DNA of 64,000 bases from Tachypleus tridentatus (lineage: Eukaryota; Arthropoda; Merostomata; Xiphosura; Limulidae). Made by a program: the position numbers and the translations under genes. Below, piece after piece: positions 49,101 to 61,555 of the stretch. Within the stretch, counting starts at the first letter, position 1, and the number at the start of each line of letters is the position of its first letter. A model generated the notes under the pieces. That model was not told the DNA's origin and did no database searches. It worked only from the letters and a program-made list of their open reading frames with translations. The stretch spans positions 32,911,771 to 32,975,770 of the forward strand of contig NW_027467782.1 in the NCBI RefSeq assembly GCF_004210375.1, given 5' to 3'.

Positions 49101-52100
49101 ACATGAGTGTCTCTTGTTCTTTGTAACAAATGTTATTTAACATGAGTTCTCTTGTTCTTTGTCTCTTGTGTCTCTTGTTCTTTGTTGTTATATTAACATG
49201 ATTGTCTTGTTTTTATTAACACGATTGTCTTTCTTTGTTGTTCTTTGTAACAAGTGTTACATTGATATGATTGTTTCTTGTTCTTTGTAATAAGTGTTAC
49301 ATTAACATGAGTGTCTAGTTCTTTGTAAGAAGTTTTATATCAATACGAGTTCTCTTGTTCTTTGTAACAAGTGTTAGATTAACATGAGTGTCTCTTGTTC
49401 TTTGTAACAAGTGTTAGATAAACATGAGTGTCTCTTGTTCTTTGAACAAGTGTTAGATTGATATGATTGTTTCTTGTTCTTTCCAACAAGTGTTACATTA
49501 ACATGAGTGTCTCTAGTTCTTTGTAACAAGTGTTACATTAACATGAGTCTCTTGTACTTTGTAACAAGTAACATGTTAATACAACACTTGTTACAAAGAA
49601 CACGACACTCATGTTAATGTAACACTTGCTACAAAGAACAAGAGAAGTCGTGTTAATAGAGCACTTGTAATAAAGAACAAGACATTCCTGTTAATGTAAC
49701 ACTTGTTACAAAAAAACAAAGATACTCGTGTTAATCTAACACTTGTTACAAAGAACAAGAGAAACTCGTGTTATTGTAACACTTGTTAGAAAAAACAAGA
49801 AACAATGATGTTAATATAACACTTGTTTCAAAGAATAAGAGAACTCATGCTAATATAAAACTTGTTACAAAAGAAGAGACAATCATCTTTATGTTACACT
49901 TGTTACAAAGAACAAGAGACTCATGTTAATGTAACACTTGTTACAAAGAACAAGAAACAATCATGTTAATATATCACTTGATACAAAGAACAAGATACAA
50001 TTATGTTAATGTAACACTTGTTACAAAAAAACAAGAAACACTCACGTTATTATAACACTTGTTATAAAGAACAAGAGAACTCGCGTTTATGTAACACTAG
50101 TTACAAAAACAAGAGACACCCATGTTTATGTAACACATGTGACAAAGAACAAGAGACATGTTAATATAACACTTGTTACGAAGAACAAGAGACACTCGTG
50201 TTAATGTAACACTTTTACAAAGAACAAGAGAACTCATGTTAATGAAACACTTTTATAAAGAACTATAAAACTCGTGTTAATGAAACACTTGTTAAAAGAA
50301 CAAGAAACAATCATGTTAATATAACACTTGTTGTATTGACATCAGTGTCTCTTGTTCTTTGAAACAAGTGTTTTGTTCTTTGTAACAAGTGTTACATTAA
50401 CATGAAACAAGTGTTAGATTAACATGATTGTTTCTTGTTCTTTGTAACAAGTGTTACATTAACATGAATGTCTCTTGTTCTTTGTAACAAGTGTTATATT
50501 AAAACGATTTCTCTTGTTCTTTGTAAATAAGTATTAACCTAATATTAGTGTCTCTTGTTCTTTGTAACAAGTGTGTAACATTAACATGAGTGTCTCTTGT
50601 TCTTGTAAAAGTGTTAAATTATAACGAGTGTGTCTTGTTCTTTGTAACAAGTGTCACATTAACACGAGTGTCTCCTACTTATTGTTCCAAGTTTTCTATA
50701 AATGAGTTTTCTTGTTCTTTGTAACAAGTGTTACATTAACATGAGTGTTCTTGTTCTTTGTAACAAGTGTAACAAGTGTTACATTAACATGAGTGTCTCT
50801 TGTTCTTTGTAACAAGTGTTATATAACATGTCTCTTGTTCTTTGTAACAAGTGTTACATTAACATGAGTGTCTCTTGTTCTTTGTAACAAATGTTATTTA
50901 ACATGATTGTCTTGTTCTTTGTAACAAGTGTTATATTAACATGACTTCTTGTTCTTTGTAACAAGTGTTAGATTAATATGATTTTCTTGTTCTTTGTAAC
51001 AAGTGTTACATTAACATGATTGTGTCTTGTTCTTTGTAACAAGTGTTATATTAACATGAGTTCTCTTGTTCTTTGTAACAAGTGTTACATTAACATGAGT
51101 TCTCTTGTAACTTTGTAACAAGTAACATGTTAAAACAACACTTGTTCAAAGAACACGACACTCATGTTAATTTAACACTTGCTACAAAGAACAAGAGAAG
51201 TCGTGTTAATAGAGCACTTGTAATAAAGAACAAGACATTCCTGTTAATGTAACACTTGTTACAAAAAACAAAGATACTCGTGTTAATCTAACACTTGTTA
51301 CAAAGAACAAGAGAAACTCATGTTATTGTAACACTTGTTAGAAAAACAAGAAACAATGATGTTAATATAACACTTGTTTCAAAGAATAAGAGAACTCATG
51401 TTAATATAAAACTTGTTACAAAGAACAAGAGACAATCATCTTTATGTAACACTTGTTAAACAAGAAACAAGAGATGTTAATATAACACTTGTTACAAAGA
51501 ACAAGACAATCATGTTAATATATCACTTGTTACAAAAAGACAAGATACACTTGTTACAAAGAACAAGAGACTCATGTTAATGTAACACTTGTTGTAACAC
51601 TTGTTACAAAGAACAAGATACAATTATGTTAATGTAACACTTGTTCACTCACGTTATTATAACACTTGTTATAAAGAACAAGAGAACTCGCGTTTATGTA
51701 ACACTAGTTACAAAAAACAAGAGACACCCATGTTTATGTAACACATGTGACAAAGAACAAGAGACATGTTAATATAACACTTGTTACGAAGAACAAGAGA
51801 CACTCGTGTTAATGTAACACTTTTACAAAGAACAAGAGAACTCATGTTAATGAAACACTTTTATAAAGAACTATAAAACTCGTGTTAATGAAACACTTGT
51901 TAAAAAAGAACAAGAAACAATCATGTTAATATAACACTTGTTGTATTGACATCAGTGTCTCTTGTTCTTTGAAACATGTGTTAGATTAACATGATTGTCT
52001 TGTTCTTGTTCTTTGTAACAAGTGTTACATTAACATGAATGTCTCTTGTTCTTTCTAACAAGTGTTATAATAACAAGATTTCTCTTGTTCTTTGAAACAA

Positions 52101-55100
52101 GTGTTAGATTAACATGACTTTTTGTTCTTTGCAACAAGTGTTACATTAAGATGAATGTCTCTTGTTCTTTGTAACAAGTGTTATATTAAAACGATTTCTC
52201 TTGTTCTTTGCAATAAGTATTAACCTAATATTAGTGTCTCTTGTTCTTTGTAACAAGTGTAACATTAACATGAGTGTCTCTTTCTGTGTAAAAAGTGTTA
52301 ATTATAACGAGTGTGTCTTGTTCTTTGTAACAAGTCACATTAACACGAGTGTCTCCTACTTATTGTAACAAGTTTTCTATTAAATGAGTTTTCTTGTTCT
52401 TTATAACAAGTATTACATTAACACGAGTTCTCTTGTTCTTTGTAACAAATGTTATATTAACATGATTGTCTTGTTCTTTGTAACAAGTGTTACATTAACA
52501 TGAGTGTCTCTTGTTCTTTGTAACAAGTGTTATATTAACACGAGTTCTCTTGTTCTTTGTAACAAGTGTTACATTAACATGAGTGAGTGTTCTTTGTAAC
52601 ACTTGTTACATTAATTAACAACACGTGTCTTTGTAACAGTGTCTCTTGTTCTTTGTAACACTTGTTACAAACAAGACACTCATGTTATATTTTGTAACTT
52701 GTTACAAAGAACAAGAGAAACATGTTAATAGAACACTTGTTAATAAAGAACAAGACATCATGTTAATGTAACACTTGTTACAAAGAACAAAGAAGTCGTG
52801 TTAATATAACACTTGTTACAAAGAACAAGACATCATGTTAATGTAACACTTGTTACAAAGAACAAGAGACACTCATGTTAATGTAACACTTGTTACAAAG
52901 AACAAGAAACAGTCATGTTTTTATAACACTTGTTACAAAGAACAAGAGTGAAATCATGTTAATTCTTGTTGTAACAAGTGTTACATTAACATGAGTGTCT
53001 CTTGTTCTTTGTAACAAGTGTTACATTAACATGAGTGTCTCATGTTCTTTGTAACAAGTGTTACATAAACATGAGTGTCTCTTGTTCTTTGTAACAAGTG
53101 TTACATTAACATAAGTTCTCTTGTTCTTTGTAACAAGTGTTACATTAACATGAGTTCTCTTGTTCTTTGTAACAAGTGTTACATTAACATGAGTGTCTCT
53201 TGTTCTTTGTAACAAGTGTTATATTAACATGTCTCTTGTTCTTTGTAAAAAGTGTTACATAAACATGAGTGTCTCTTGTTCTTTGTAACAAATGTTATTT
53301 AACATGATTGTCTCTTGTTTTTTGTAACAACTGTTATATTAACACGACTTCTTGTTCGTTGTAACAAGTGTTACATTGATATGATTGTTTCTTGTTCTTT
53401 GTAACAAGTGTTACATTAACATGAGTGTCTAGTTCTTTGTAACAAGTTTTATATCAATACGAGTTCTCTTGTTCTTTGTAACAAGTGTTACGTTAACATG
53501 AGAGTCTCTTGTTCATTGTAACAAGTGTTAGATAAACATGAGTGTCTCTTGTTCTTTGAACAAGTGTTAGATTGATATGATTGTTTCTTGTTCTTTCCAA
53601 CAAGTGTTACATTAACATGAGTGTCTCTAGATCTTTGTAACAAGTGTTACATTAACATGAGTCTCTTGTACTTTGTAACAAGTAACATGTTAATACAACA
53701 CTTGTTACAAAGAACACGACACTCATGTTAATGTAACACTTGCTACAAAGAACAAGAGAAGTCGTGTTAATAGAGCACTTGTAATAAAGAACAAGACATT
53801 CCTGTTAATGTAACACTTGTTAAAAAAACAAAGATACTCGTGTTAATCTAACACTTGTTACAAAGAACAAGAGAAACTCGTGTTATTGTAACACTTGTTA
53901 GAAAAAAAAACAAGAAACAATGATGTTAATATAACACTTGTTTCAAAGAATAAGAGAACTCATGCTAATATAAAACTTGTTACAAAAAAGAAGAGACAAT
54001 CATCTTTATGTTACACTTGTTACAAAGAACAAGAGACTCATGTTAATGTAACACTTGTTACAAAGAACAAGAAACAATCATGTTAATATATCACTTGATA
54101 CAAAGAACAAGATACAATTATGTTAATGTAACACTTGTTACAAAAAACAAGAAACACTCACGTTATTATAACACTTGTTATAAAGAACAAGAGAACTCGC
54201 GTTTATGTAACACTAGTTACAAAAAAAACAAGAGACACCCATGTTTATGTAACACATGTGACAAAGAACAAGAGACATGTTAATATAACACTTGTTACGA
54301 AGAACAAGAGACACTCGTGTTAATGTAACACTTTTACAAAGAACAAGAGAACTCATGTTAATGAAACACTTTTATAAAGAACTATAAAACTCGTGTTAAT
54401 GAAACACTTTGTTAAAAGAACAAGAAACAATCATGTTAATATAACACTTGTTGTATTGACATCAGTGTCTCTTGTTCTTTGAAACATGTGTTAGATTAAC
54501 ATGATTGTTTCTTGTTCTTTGTAACAAGTGTTACATTAACATGAATGTCTCTTGTTCTTTCTAACAAGTGTATAATAACAAGATTTCTCTTGTTCTTTAA
54601 CAAGTGTTAGATTAACATGACTGTTTTCTTGTTCTTTGCAACAAGTGTTACATTATGAATGTCTCTTGTTCTTTAACAAGTGTTATATTAAAACGATTTT
54701 CTTGTTCTTTGCAACAAGTGTTACATTAAGATGAATGTCTCTTGTTCTTTGTAACAAGTGTTATATTAAAACGATTTCTCTTGTTCTTTGCAATAAGTAT
54801 TAACCTAATATTAGTGTCTCTTGTTCTTTGTAACAAGTCACATTAACATGAGTGTCTCTACTTATTGTTCCAAGTTTTCTATTAATGAGTTTTCTTGTTC
54901 TTTGTAACAAGTATTACATTAACACGAGTTCTCTTGTTCTTTGTAAGTTGTTATATTAACATGATTGTCTTGTTCTTTGTAACAAGTGTTACATTAACAT
55001 GAGTGTCTCTTGTTCTTTGTAACAAGTGTTATATTAACATGAGTGTCTCTTGTTCTTTGTTGTAACAATATGTTCTTGTTATGTAACAATTGTTACATTA

Positions 55101-57703
55101 ACATGAGTGTCTTGTTCTTTGTAACAAGTGTTACATTAACATGAGTTCTCTTGTTCTTTGTAACAAGTGTTACATTAACATGAGTCTTGTACTTTGTAAC
55201 AAGTAACATGTTAAAACAACACTTGTTCAAAAGAACACGACACTCATGTTAATTTAACACTTGCTACAAAGAACAAGAGAAGTCGTGTTAATAGAGCACT
55301 TGTAATAAAGAACAAGTAACATTCCTGTTAATGTAACACTTGTTACTTGTTAAAAAAACAAAGATACTCATGTTAATCTAACACTTGTTACAAAGAACAA
55401 GAGAAACTCATCTTAATGTAACACTTGTTGCAAGAAACAAAAACAGTCATGTTAATCTAATACTTGTTTCAAAGAAAGAACAAGAGAGAAATCTTGTTAT
55501 TATAACACTGTTAAAGAACAAGAGACACTGATGTCAATATAACAAGTGTTACATTAACATGAGTGTCTCATGTTCTTTGTAACAAGTGTTACAATAAACA
55601 CGAGTTCTCTTGTTCTTTGTAACAAGTGTTCATTAACATAAGTGTTTCATGTTCTTTGTAACAAGTGTTATATAAACATGAGTTCTCTTGTTCTTTGTAA
55701 CAAGTGTTACATTAACATGAGTGTCTCTTGTTCTTTGTAACAAGTGTTATATTAACATGTCTCTTGTTCTTTGTAAAAGTGTTACATAAACATGAGTGTC
55801 TCTTGTTCTTTGTAACAAGTGTTATTTAACATGTTGTCTCTTGTTTTTTGTAGCAACTGTTATATTAACACGACTTCTTGTTCTTTGTAACAAGTGTTAC
55901 ATTGATATGATTGTTTCTTGTTCTTTGTAATAAGTGTTACATTAACATGAGAGTCTCTTGTTCTTTGTAACAAGTTTTATATCAATATGAGTTCTCTTGT
56001 TCTTTGTAACAAGTGTTACATTAACATGAGAGTCTCTTGTTCTTTGTAACAAGTGTTAGATAAACATGAGTGTCTCTTGTTCTTTGAACAAGTGTTACAT
56101 TAACATGATTGTTTCTTGTTCTTTGTAACAAGTGTTACATTAACATGAGTCTCTTGTACTTTGTAACAAGTAACATGTTAATACAACACTTGTTACAAAG
56201 AACACGACACTCATGTTAATGTAACACTTGCTACAAAGAACAAGAGAAGTCGTGTTAATAGAGCACTTGTAATAAAGAACAAGACATTCCTGTTAATGTA
56301 ACACTTGTTACAAAAAAACAAAGATACTCGTGTTAATCTAACACTTGTTACAAAGAACAAGAGAAACTCGTGTTATTGTAACACTTGTTAGAAAAAACAA
56401 GAAACAATGATGTTAATATAACACTTGTTTCAAAGAATAAGAGAACTCATGCTAATATAAAACTTGTTACAAAAAGAAGAGACAATCATCTTTATGTTAC
56501 ACTTGTTACAAAGAACAAGAGACTCATGTTAATGTAACACTTGTTAAAGAACAAGAAACAATCATGTTAATATATCACTTGATACAAAGAACAAGATACA
56601 ATTATGTTAATGTAACACTTGTTACAAAAAACAAGAAACACTCACGTTATTATAACACTTGTTATAAAGAACAAGAGAACTCATGTTAATGTAACACTAG
56701 TTAAAAAAACAAGAGACACCCATGTTTATGTAACACAGACAAAGAACAAGAGACATGTTAATATAACACTTGTTACAAAGAACAAGAGACACTCATGTTA
56801 ATGTAACACTTTTATAAAGAACAATAGAACTCATGTTAATGAAACACTTTTATAAAGAACTATAAAACTTGTTAATGAAACACTTGTTAAAAGAACAAGA
56901 AACAATCATGTTAATATAACACTTGTTGTATTGACATCAGTGTCTCTTGTTCTTTGAAACATGTGTTAGATTAACATGATTGTTTCTTGTTCTTTGTAAC
57001 AAGTGTTACATTAACATGAATGTCTCTTGTTCTTTCTAACAAGTGTTATAATAACAAGATTTCTCTTGTTCTTTGAAACAAGTGTTAGATTAACATGACT
57101 GTTTTTTTGTTCTTTGCAACAAGTGTTACATTAAGATGAATGTCTCTTGTTCTTTGTAACAAGTGTTATATTAAAACGATTTCTCTTGTTCTTTGCAATA
57201 AGTATTAACCTAATATTAGTGTCTCTTGTTCTTTGTAACAAGTGTAACATTAACATGAGTGTCTCTTTCTGTGTAAAAGTGTTAAATTATAACGAGTGTG
57301 TCTTGTTCTTTGTAACAAGTCACATTAACACGAGTGTCTCCTGCTTATTGTTCCAAGTTTTCTATTAATGAGTTTTCTTGTTCTTTATAACAAGTATTAC
57401 ATTAACACGAGTTCTCTTGTTCTTTGTAACAAATGTTATATTAACATGATTGTCTTGTTCTTTGTAACAAGTGTTACATTAACATGAGTGTCTCTTGTTC
57501 TTTGTAACAAGTGTTATATCAACATGAGTGTCTCTTGTTCTTTGTAACAAGTGTTACATTGATATGATTTTCTTGTTCTTTGTAACAAGTGTTACATTAA
57601 CATGAGTGTCTAGTTCTTTGTAACAAGTGTTATATTAATACGAGTTCTCTTGTTCTTGTAACAAGTGTTACATTAACATGAGTCTTGTACTTTGTAACAA
57701 GTA

Positions 57704-57987
57704 ACATGTTAAAACAACACTTGTTCTTTTAAAAACACGACACTCATGTTAATTTAACACTTGCTACAAAGAACAAGAGAAGTCGTGTTAATAGAGCACT
57801 TGTAATAAAGAACAAGACATTCCTGTTAATGTAACACTTGTTACAAAAAAAGAACAAAAAACAGTCATGTTAATCTAACACTTGTTTGTTATTGTAAACA
57901 AAAACAAGAAATCTTGTTATTATAACACTTGTTACAAAGAACAAGAACAATATAACACTTGTTACAAGAACAAGAGACACTGATGTC
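57704..57987 (-). repeat. Type A inverted block of the satellite (reference copy)
   Basis: The junction variant is TAAAACAAC followed by ACTTGTTC. The block is only about 280 bp and ends in GATGTCAATATAACAAGTG, where the strand flips back. Other members start at 25691, 30640, 43571, 51125 and 55206; 28296 is intermediate, and the one at 51125 runs on into T-like sequence. In the right part of the array T and A blocks alternate (53685 T, 55206 A, 56173 T, 57704 A, 58714 T), giving a composite period near 2.5 kb. Elsewhere T follows T at about 1.8 kb. Confidence 0.8.
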
Positions 57988-60135
57988 AATATAACAAGTG
58001 TTACATTAATAACATGAGTGTCTCATGTTCTTTGTAACAAGTGTTACATTAACATGAGTGTCTCATGTTCATGTTCTTTAACAAGTGTTACATAAACACG
58101 AGTTCTCTTGTTCTTTGTAACAAGTGCTTCATTAACGTAAGTGTTTCATGTTCTTTGTAACAAGTGTAATATAAACACGAGTTCTCTTGTTCTTTGTAAC
58201 AAGTATTACAGTAACATGAGTGTCTCTTGCTCTTTGTAACAAGTGTTATATTAACATGTCTCTTGTTCTTTGTAAAAGTGTTACATAAACATGTGTCTCT
58301 TGTTCTTTGTAACAAATGTTATTTAACATGATTGTCTCTTGTTTTTTGTAGCAACTGTTATATTAACACGACTTCTTGTTCGTTGTAACAAGTGTTACAT
58401 TGATATGATTGTTTCTTGTTCTTTGTAATAAGTGTTATATTAACATGAGTGTCTCTAGTTCTTTGTAAGAAGTTTTATATCAATACGAGTTCTCTTGTTC
58501 TTTGTAACAAGTGTTACGTTAACATGAGAGTCTCTTGTACATTGTAACAAGTGTTAGATAAACATGAGTGTCTCTTGTTCTTTGTAACAAGTGTTAGATT
58601 TATATGATTGTTTCTTGTTCTTTCCAACAAGTGTTACATTAACATGAGTGTCTCTAGATCTTTGTAACAAGTGTTACATTAACATGAGCGTCTCTTGTAC
58701 TTTGTAACAAGTAACATGTTAATACAACACTTGTTACAAAGAACACGACACTCATGTTAATGTAACACTTGCTACAAAGAACAAGAGAAGTCGTGTTAAT
58801 AGAGAACTTGTAATAAAGAACAAGACATTCCTGTTAATGTGACACTTGTTACAAAAAACAAAGATACTCGTGTTAATCTAACACTTGTTACAAAGAACAA
58901 GAGAAACTCGTGTTATTGTAACACTTGTTAGAAAAAAACAAGAAACAATTATTGTTAATATAACACTTGTTTCAAAGAATAAGAGAACTCATGCTAATAT
59001 AAAACTTGTTACAAAAAGAAGAGACAATCATCTTTATGTTACACTTGTTACAAAGAACAACAAACAATCATGTTATTATATCACTTGATACAAAGAACAA
59101 GATACAATTATGTTAATGTAACACTTGTTACAAAAAACAAGAAACACTCACGTTATTATAACACTTGTTATAAAGAACAAGAGAACTCGCGTTTAAGTAA
59201 CACTAGTTACAAAAAAAAGAGACACCCATGTTTATGTAACACGTGACAAAGAACAAGAGACATGTTAATATAACACTTGTTACAAAGAACAAGAGAACTC
59301 ATGTTAATGAAACACTTTTATAAAGAACAATAGAACTCATGTTAATGAAACACTTTTATAAAGAACAATAGAACTCGTGTTAATGAAACACTTGTTAAAA
59401 AGAACAAGAAACAATCATGTTAATATAACACTTGTTGTATTGACATCAGTGTCTCTTGTTCTTTGAAACATGTGTTTGATTAACATGATTGATTAACATG
59501 ATTGTTTCTTGTTCTTTGTAACAAGTGTTACATTAACATGAATGTCTCTTGTTCTTTCTAACAAGTGTTATAATAACAAGATTTCTCTTCTTCTTTGAAA
59601 CAAGTGTTAGATTAACATGACTGTTTTTTGTTCTTTGCAACAAGTGTTACATTAAGATGAATGTCTCTTGTTCTTTGTAACAAGTGTTATATTAAAACGA
59701 TTTTTCTTGTTCTTTGCAATAAGTATTAACCTAATATTAGTGTCTCTTGTTCTTTGTAACAAGTGTAACATTAACATGAGTGTCTCTTTCTGTGTAAAAA
59801 GTGTTAAATTATAACGAGTGTGTCTTGTTCTTTGTAACAAGTGTCACATTAACACGAGTGTCTCCTGCTTATTGTTCCAAGTTTTATATTAATGAGTTTT
59901 CTTGTTCTTTGTAACAAATGTTATATTAACATGAGTGTCTCTAGTTCTTTGTAACACGTGTTATATCAACATGAGTGTCTCTTGTTCTTTGTAACAAGTG
60001 TTAGATTGATATGATTGTCTTGTTCTTTGTAACAATTGTTACATTAACATGAATGTCTAGTTCTTTGTAACAAGTGTTATATTAATACGAGTTCTCTTGT
60101 TCTTTGTAACAAGTGTTACATTAACATGAGTCTTG

Positions 60136-60191
60136 ATTCATCAAGAGGCCCATTACACCATGAGCAGAATAGGTGTAAGCTCAATACAATG
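60136..60191 (+). CDS. Candidate exon of an unrecognised gene, at the satellite edge
   Basis: The plus-strand frame ATT at 60136 gives IHQEAHYTMSRIGVSSIQ plus the first two bases of a Trp codon, ending at the donor GTAAGG (60192). The 174-bp intron that follows ends TTTTTCTAACAG, and the next exon supplies the third base (TGG), so the phases agree. The exon's 5' edge touches the last satellite monomer, so its true start or acceptor is not visible. I do not recognise the protein. Confidence 0.45.
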
Positions 60192-60365
60192 GTAAGGAGA
60201 AAGATAACTTAAACAACATCAAATTACATACACACACACACACAGAACAAATTATAAATTCAAAAACATACTATGTCAAATACTGATTGAGGTGTTTAAG
60301 ACTGTTAAGGGAAATTATAAACGTAACAGTTGTCTTTAACTAAGACAACTTTATTTTTCTAACAG

Positions 60366-60501
60366 GGTAGCTGACCCCTCAAAAGGATTGCTTTCAGATG
60401 TAGTACATGCAGTTAATCTGAGGAAGTTAAGGGGAAGACACATTACATATCTGAATAATAAGGGATGGCTTTTAGTGTTTTGTTATTATTTTAGGGTTTA
60501 G
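60366..60501 (+). CDS. Second candidate exon, possible WH2-like motif
   Basis: After the AG at 60364-60365 the frame reads VADPSKGLLSDVVHAVNLRK then LRGRHITYLNNKG, and stays open to a TAG at 60499-60501. LLSDVVHAVNLRKL loosely resembles the actin-binding WH2 pattern (LL-x2-I, then L-K/R-K/R about ten residues on). That is an inference from a short motif. No good donor is visible, so this may be a terminal exon, or coding may stop near 60470. I do not recognise the whole protein. Confidence 0.4.
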
Positions 60502-61555
60502 TACAGTGGATAGGACAGTCTCAACATACTGGCATATTCCTTGTTGTTTTTAAATTACATGCATTTATTTGTACACACAATATTTTTCTCTCTCCCTAAT
60601 TCAGGCTTTTCTTCAAACTAGTAGATAATTTTAACTTTCAAAATATAAAATTCAAAGTTGAACCATGGTTACACAGTGTGTTAAGTTTTTACCATTCTTG
60701 TGAACACTTATGACAAAGACAGCACAACCCTTAGACAAAGAACTCGATACAGCATCCTAATTTTAAAAATTCTCCATAAAAAGAATTCAATATCATAATT
60801 TTATTAACACGCCTTACAACACAGAAATTTACCACCAAAGTACAGAACAACTATATAAACCCTATAATGAACACTTCAGAAACTTTTAACAAAGAAATGC
60901 AATAAAGAAAAACCCTTCCATAATGATTATACAAAATAAATTTTAACATAGCAGAAAATACAAATTTCAATCTCAATACAAAAATGATTTAAATAATATA
61001 CATTTAATGTATAGTTACAATGAAAAATAATGTTTAAGAATAATACATAAAACTGCAAACAATGAAATGCAAAATAACCCTTGAATAACAACTCATGACA
61101 TAAGAGGAAGCTATTCTTTAGATGAACTAAAGATAGATAAATTAATAACTTCTTTTGCTCTATGACAAATGAAGAACAAATCAGCATTAGATCAAAAATT
61201 AAGCCTTTATACATTAAATAAAATTACTTCTAAAAAAATTTAAAAGTATATATAAAATAACACTTAATAATACATACTAAACAAATTAATCTTTTGAAGA
61301 AATTCAGTACTAACATAATGATTATAATAAAAAAATGTAGGGACATATGTACTGAAATTGGTATGTTTACATTATAAAACCAAATAAATCAAACCCACTA
61401 GCCAGCCACTGCAAATTATTTATACTTTAATCAATTACTCATTCTTAAATACCAAAAACAATATATCAGAAGAGAAAAAGCAAATAATAAAAAGAGAAAA
61501 TACCACGATGCTTATATATCACTCAATTAAATATATATATATATATATACACATA
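60502..61555. other. AT-rich DNA, nothing recognised
   Basis: Contains a (TA)n run at 61530-61549. The 95-codon minus-strand frame at 60927-61214 is rich in Phe, Ile, Leu and Cys as expected from AT-rich non-coding DNA, and is not called. A short (CA)n lies at 60229-60243 within the intron upstream. Confidence 0.45.

Larger units (their letters stand above)
23935..60134. repeat. Strand-switching 40-bp satellite array, about 36 kb
   Basis: The monomer is 40 bp with core TCTTTGTAACAAGTGTTAC, followed by ATTAACATGAGTGTCTCTTG into the next unit. It occurs in direct and reverse-complement blocks that alternate along the whole array. The plus-to-minus junction is a palindromic GTAACAAGT-AACATGTT-n8-ACTTGTTAC. 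Clean cases have ACATGT at 24187, 25691, 26517, 28296, 29311, 30640, 33377, 37346, 39057, 41834, 43571, 44576, 45977, 47773, 49571, 51125, 53685, 55206, 56173, 57704 and 58714. Each monomer contains GTAACA-AG-TGTTAC, a 6-bp inverted repeat around two bases, with an E-box-type CAAGTG. Many monomers have diagnostic variants repeated in register, so copying occurs in blocks of about 1-2.5 kb. No gene is supported inside. Confidence 0.95.

Noticed and set aside
23950-59840. Some thirty short open frames (60-98 codons) with repeated texts such as MLQRTRDTHVNVTLVTKNKR on both strands
   Set aside because: They are the 40-bp satellite read in rotating frames. They occur on both strands, share no start context and stop wherever a monomer varies.
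23935-60134. CRISPR-like array
   Set aside because: The sequence is eukaryotic, the 40-bp units are contiguous without unique spacers, and they alternate in strand.
23935-60134. Glucocorticoid-type response elements, because of TGTTCT half sites
   Set aside because: The required AGAACA-n3-TGTTCT arrangement is not present. TGTTCT is followed by TTGTAACA with other spacing and sequence.
60927-61214. 95-codon minus-strand protein rich in Phe, Ile and Cys
   Set aside because: Composition is as expected from AT-rich non-coding DNA. No motif, splice context or start signal was seen.
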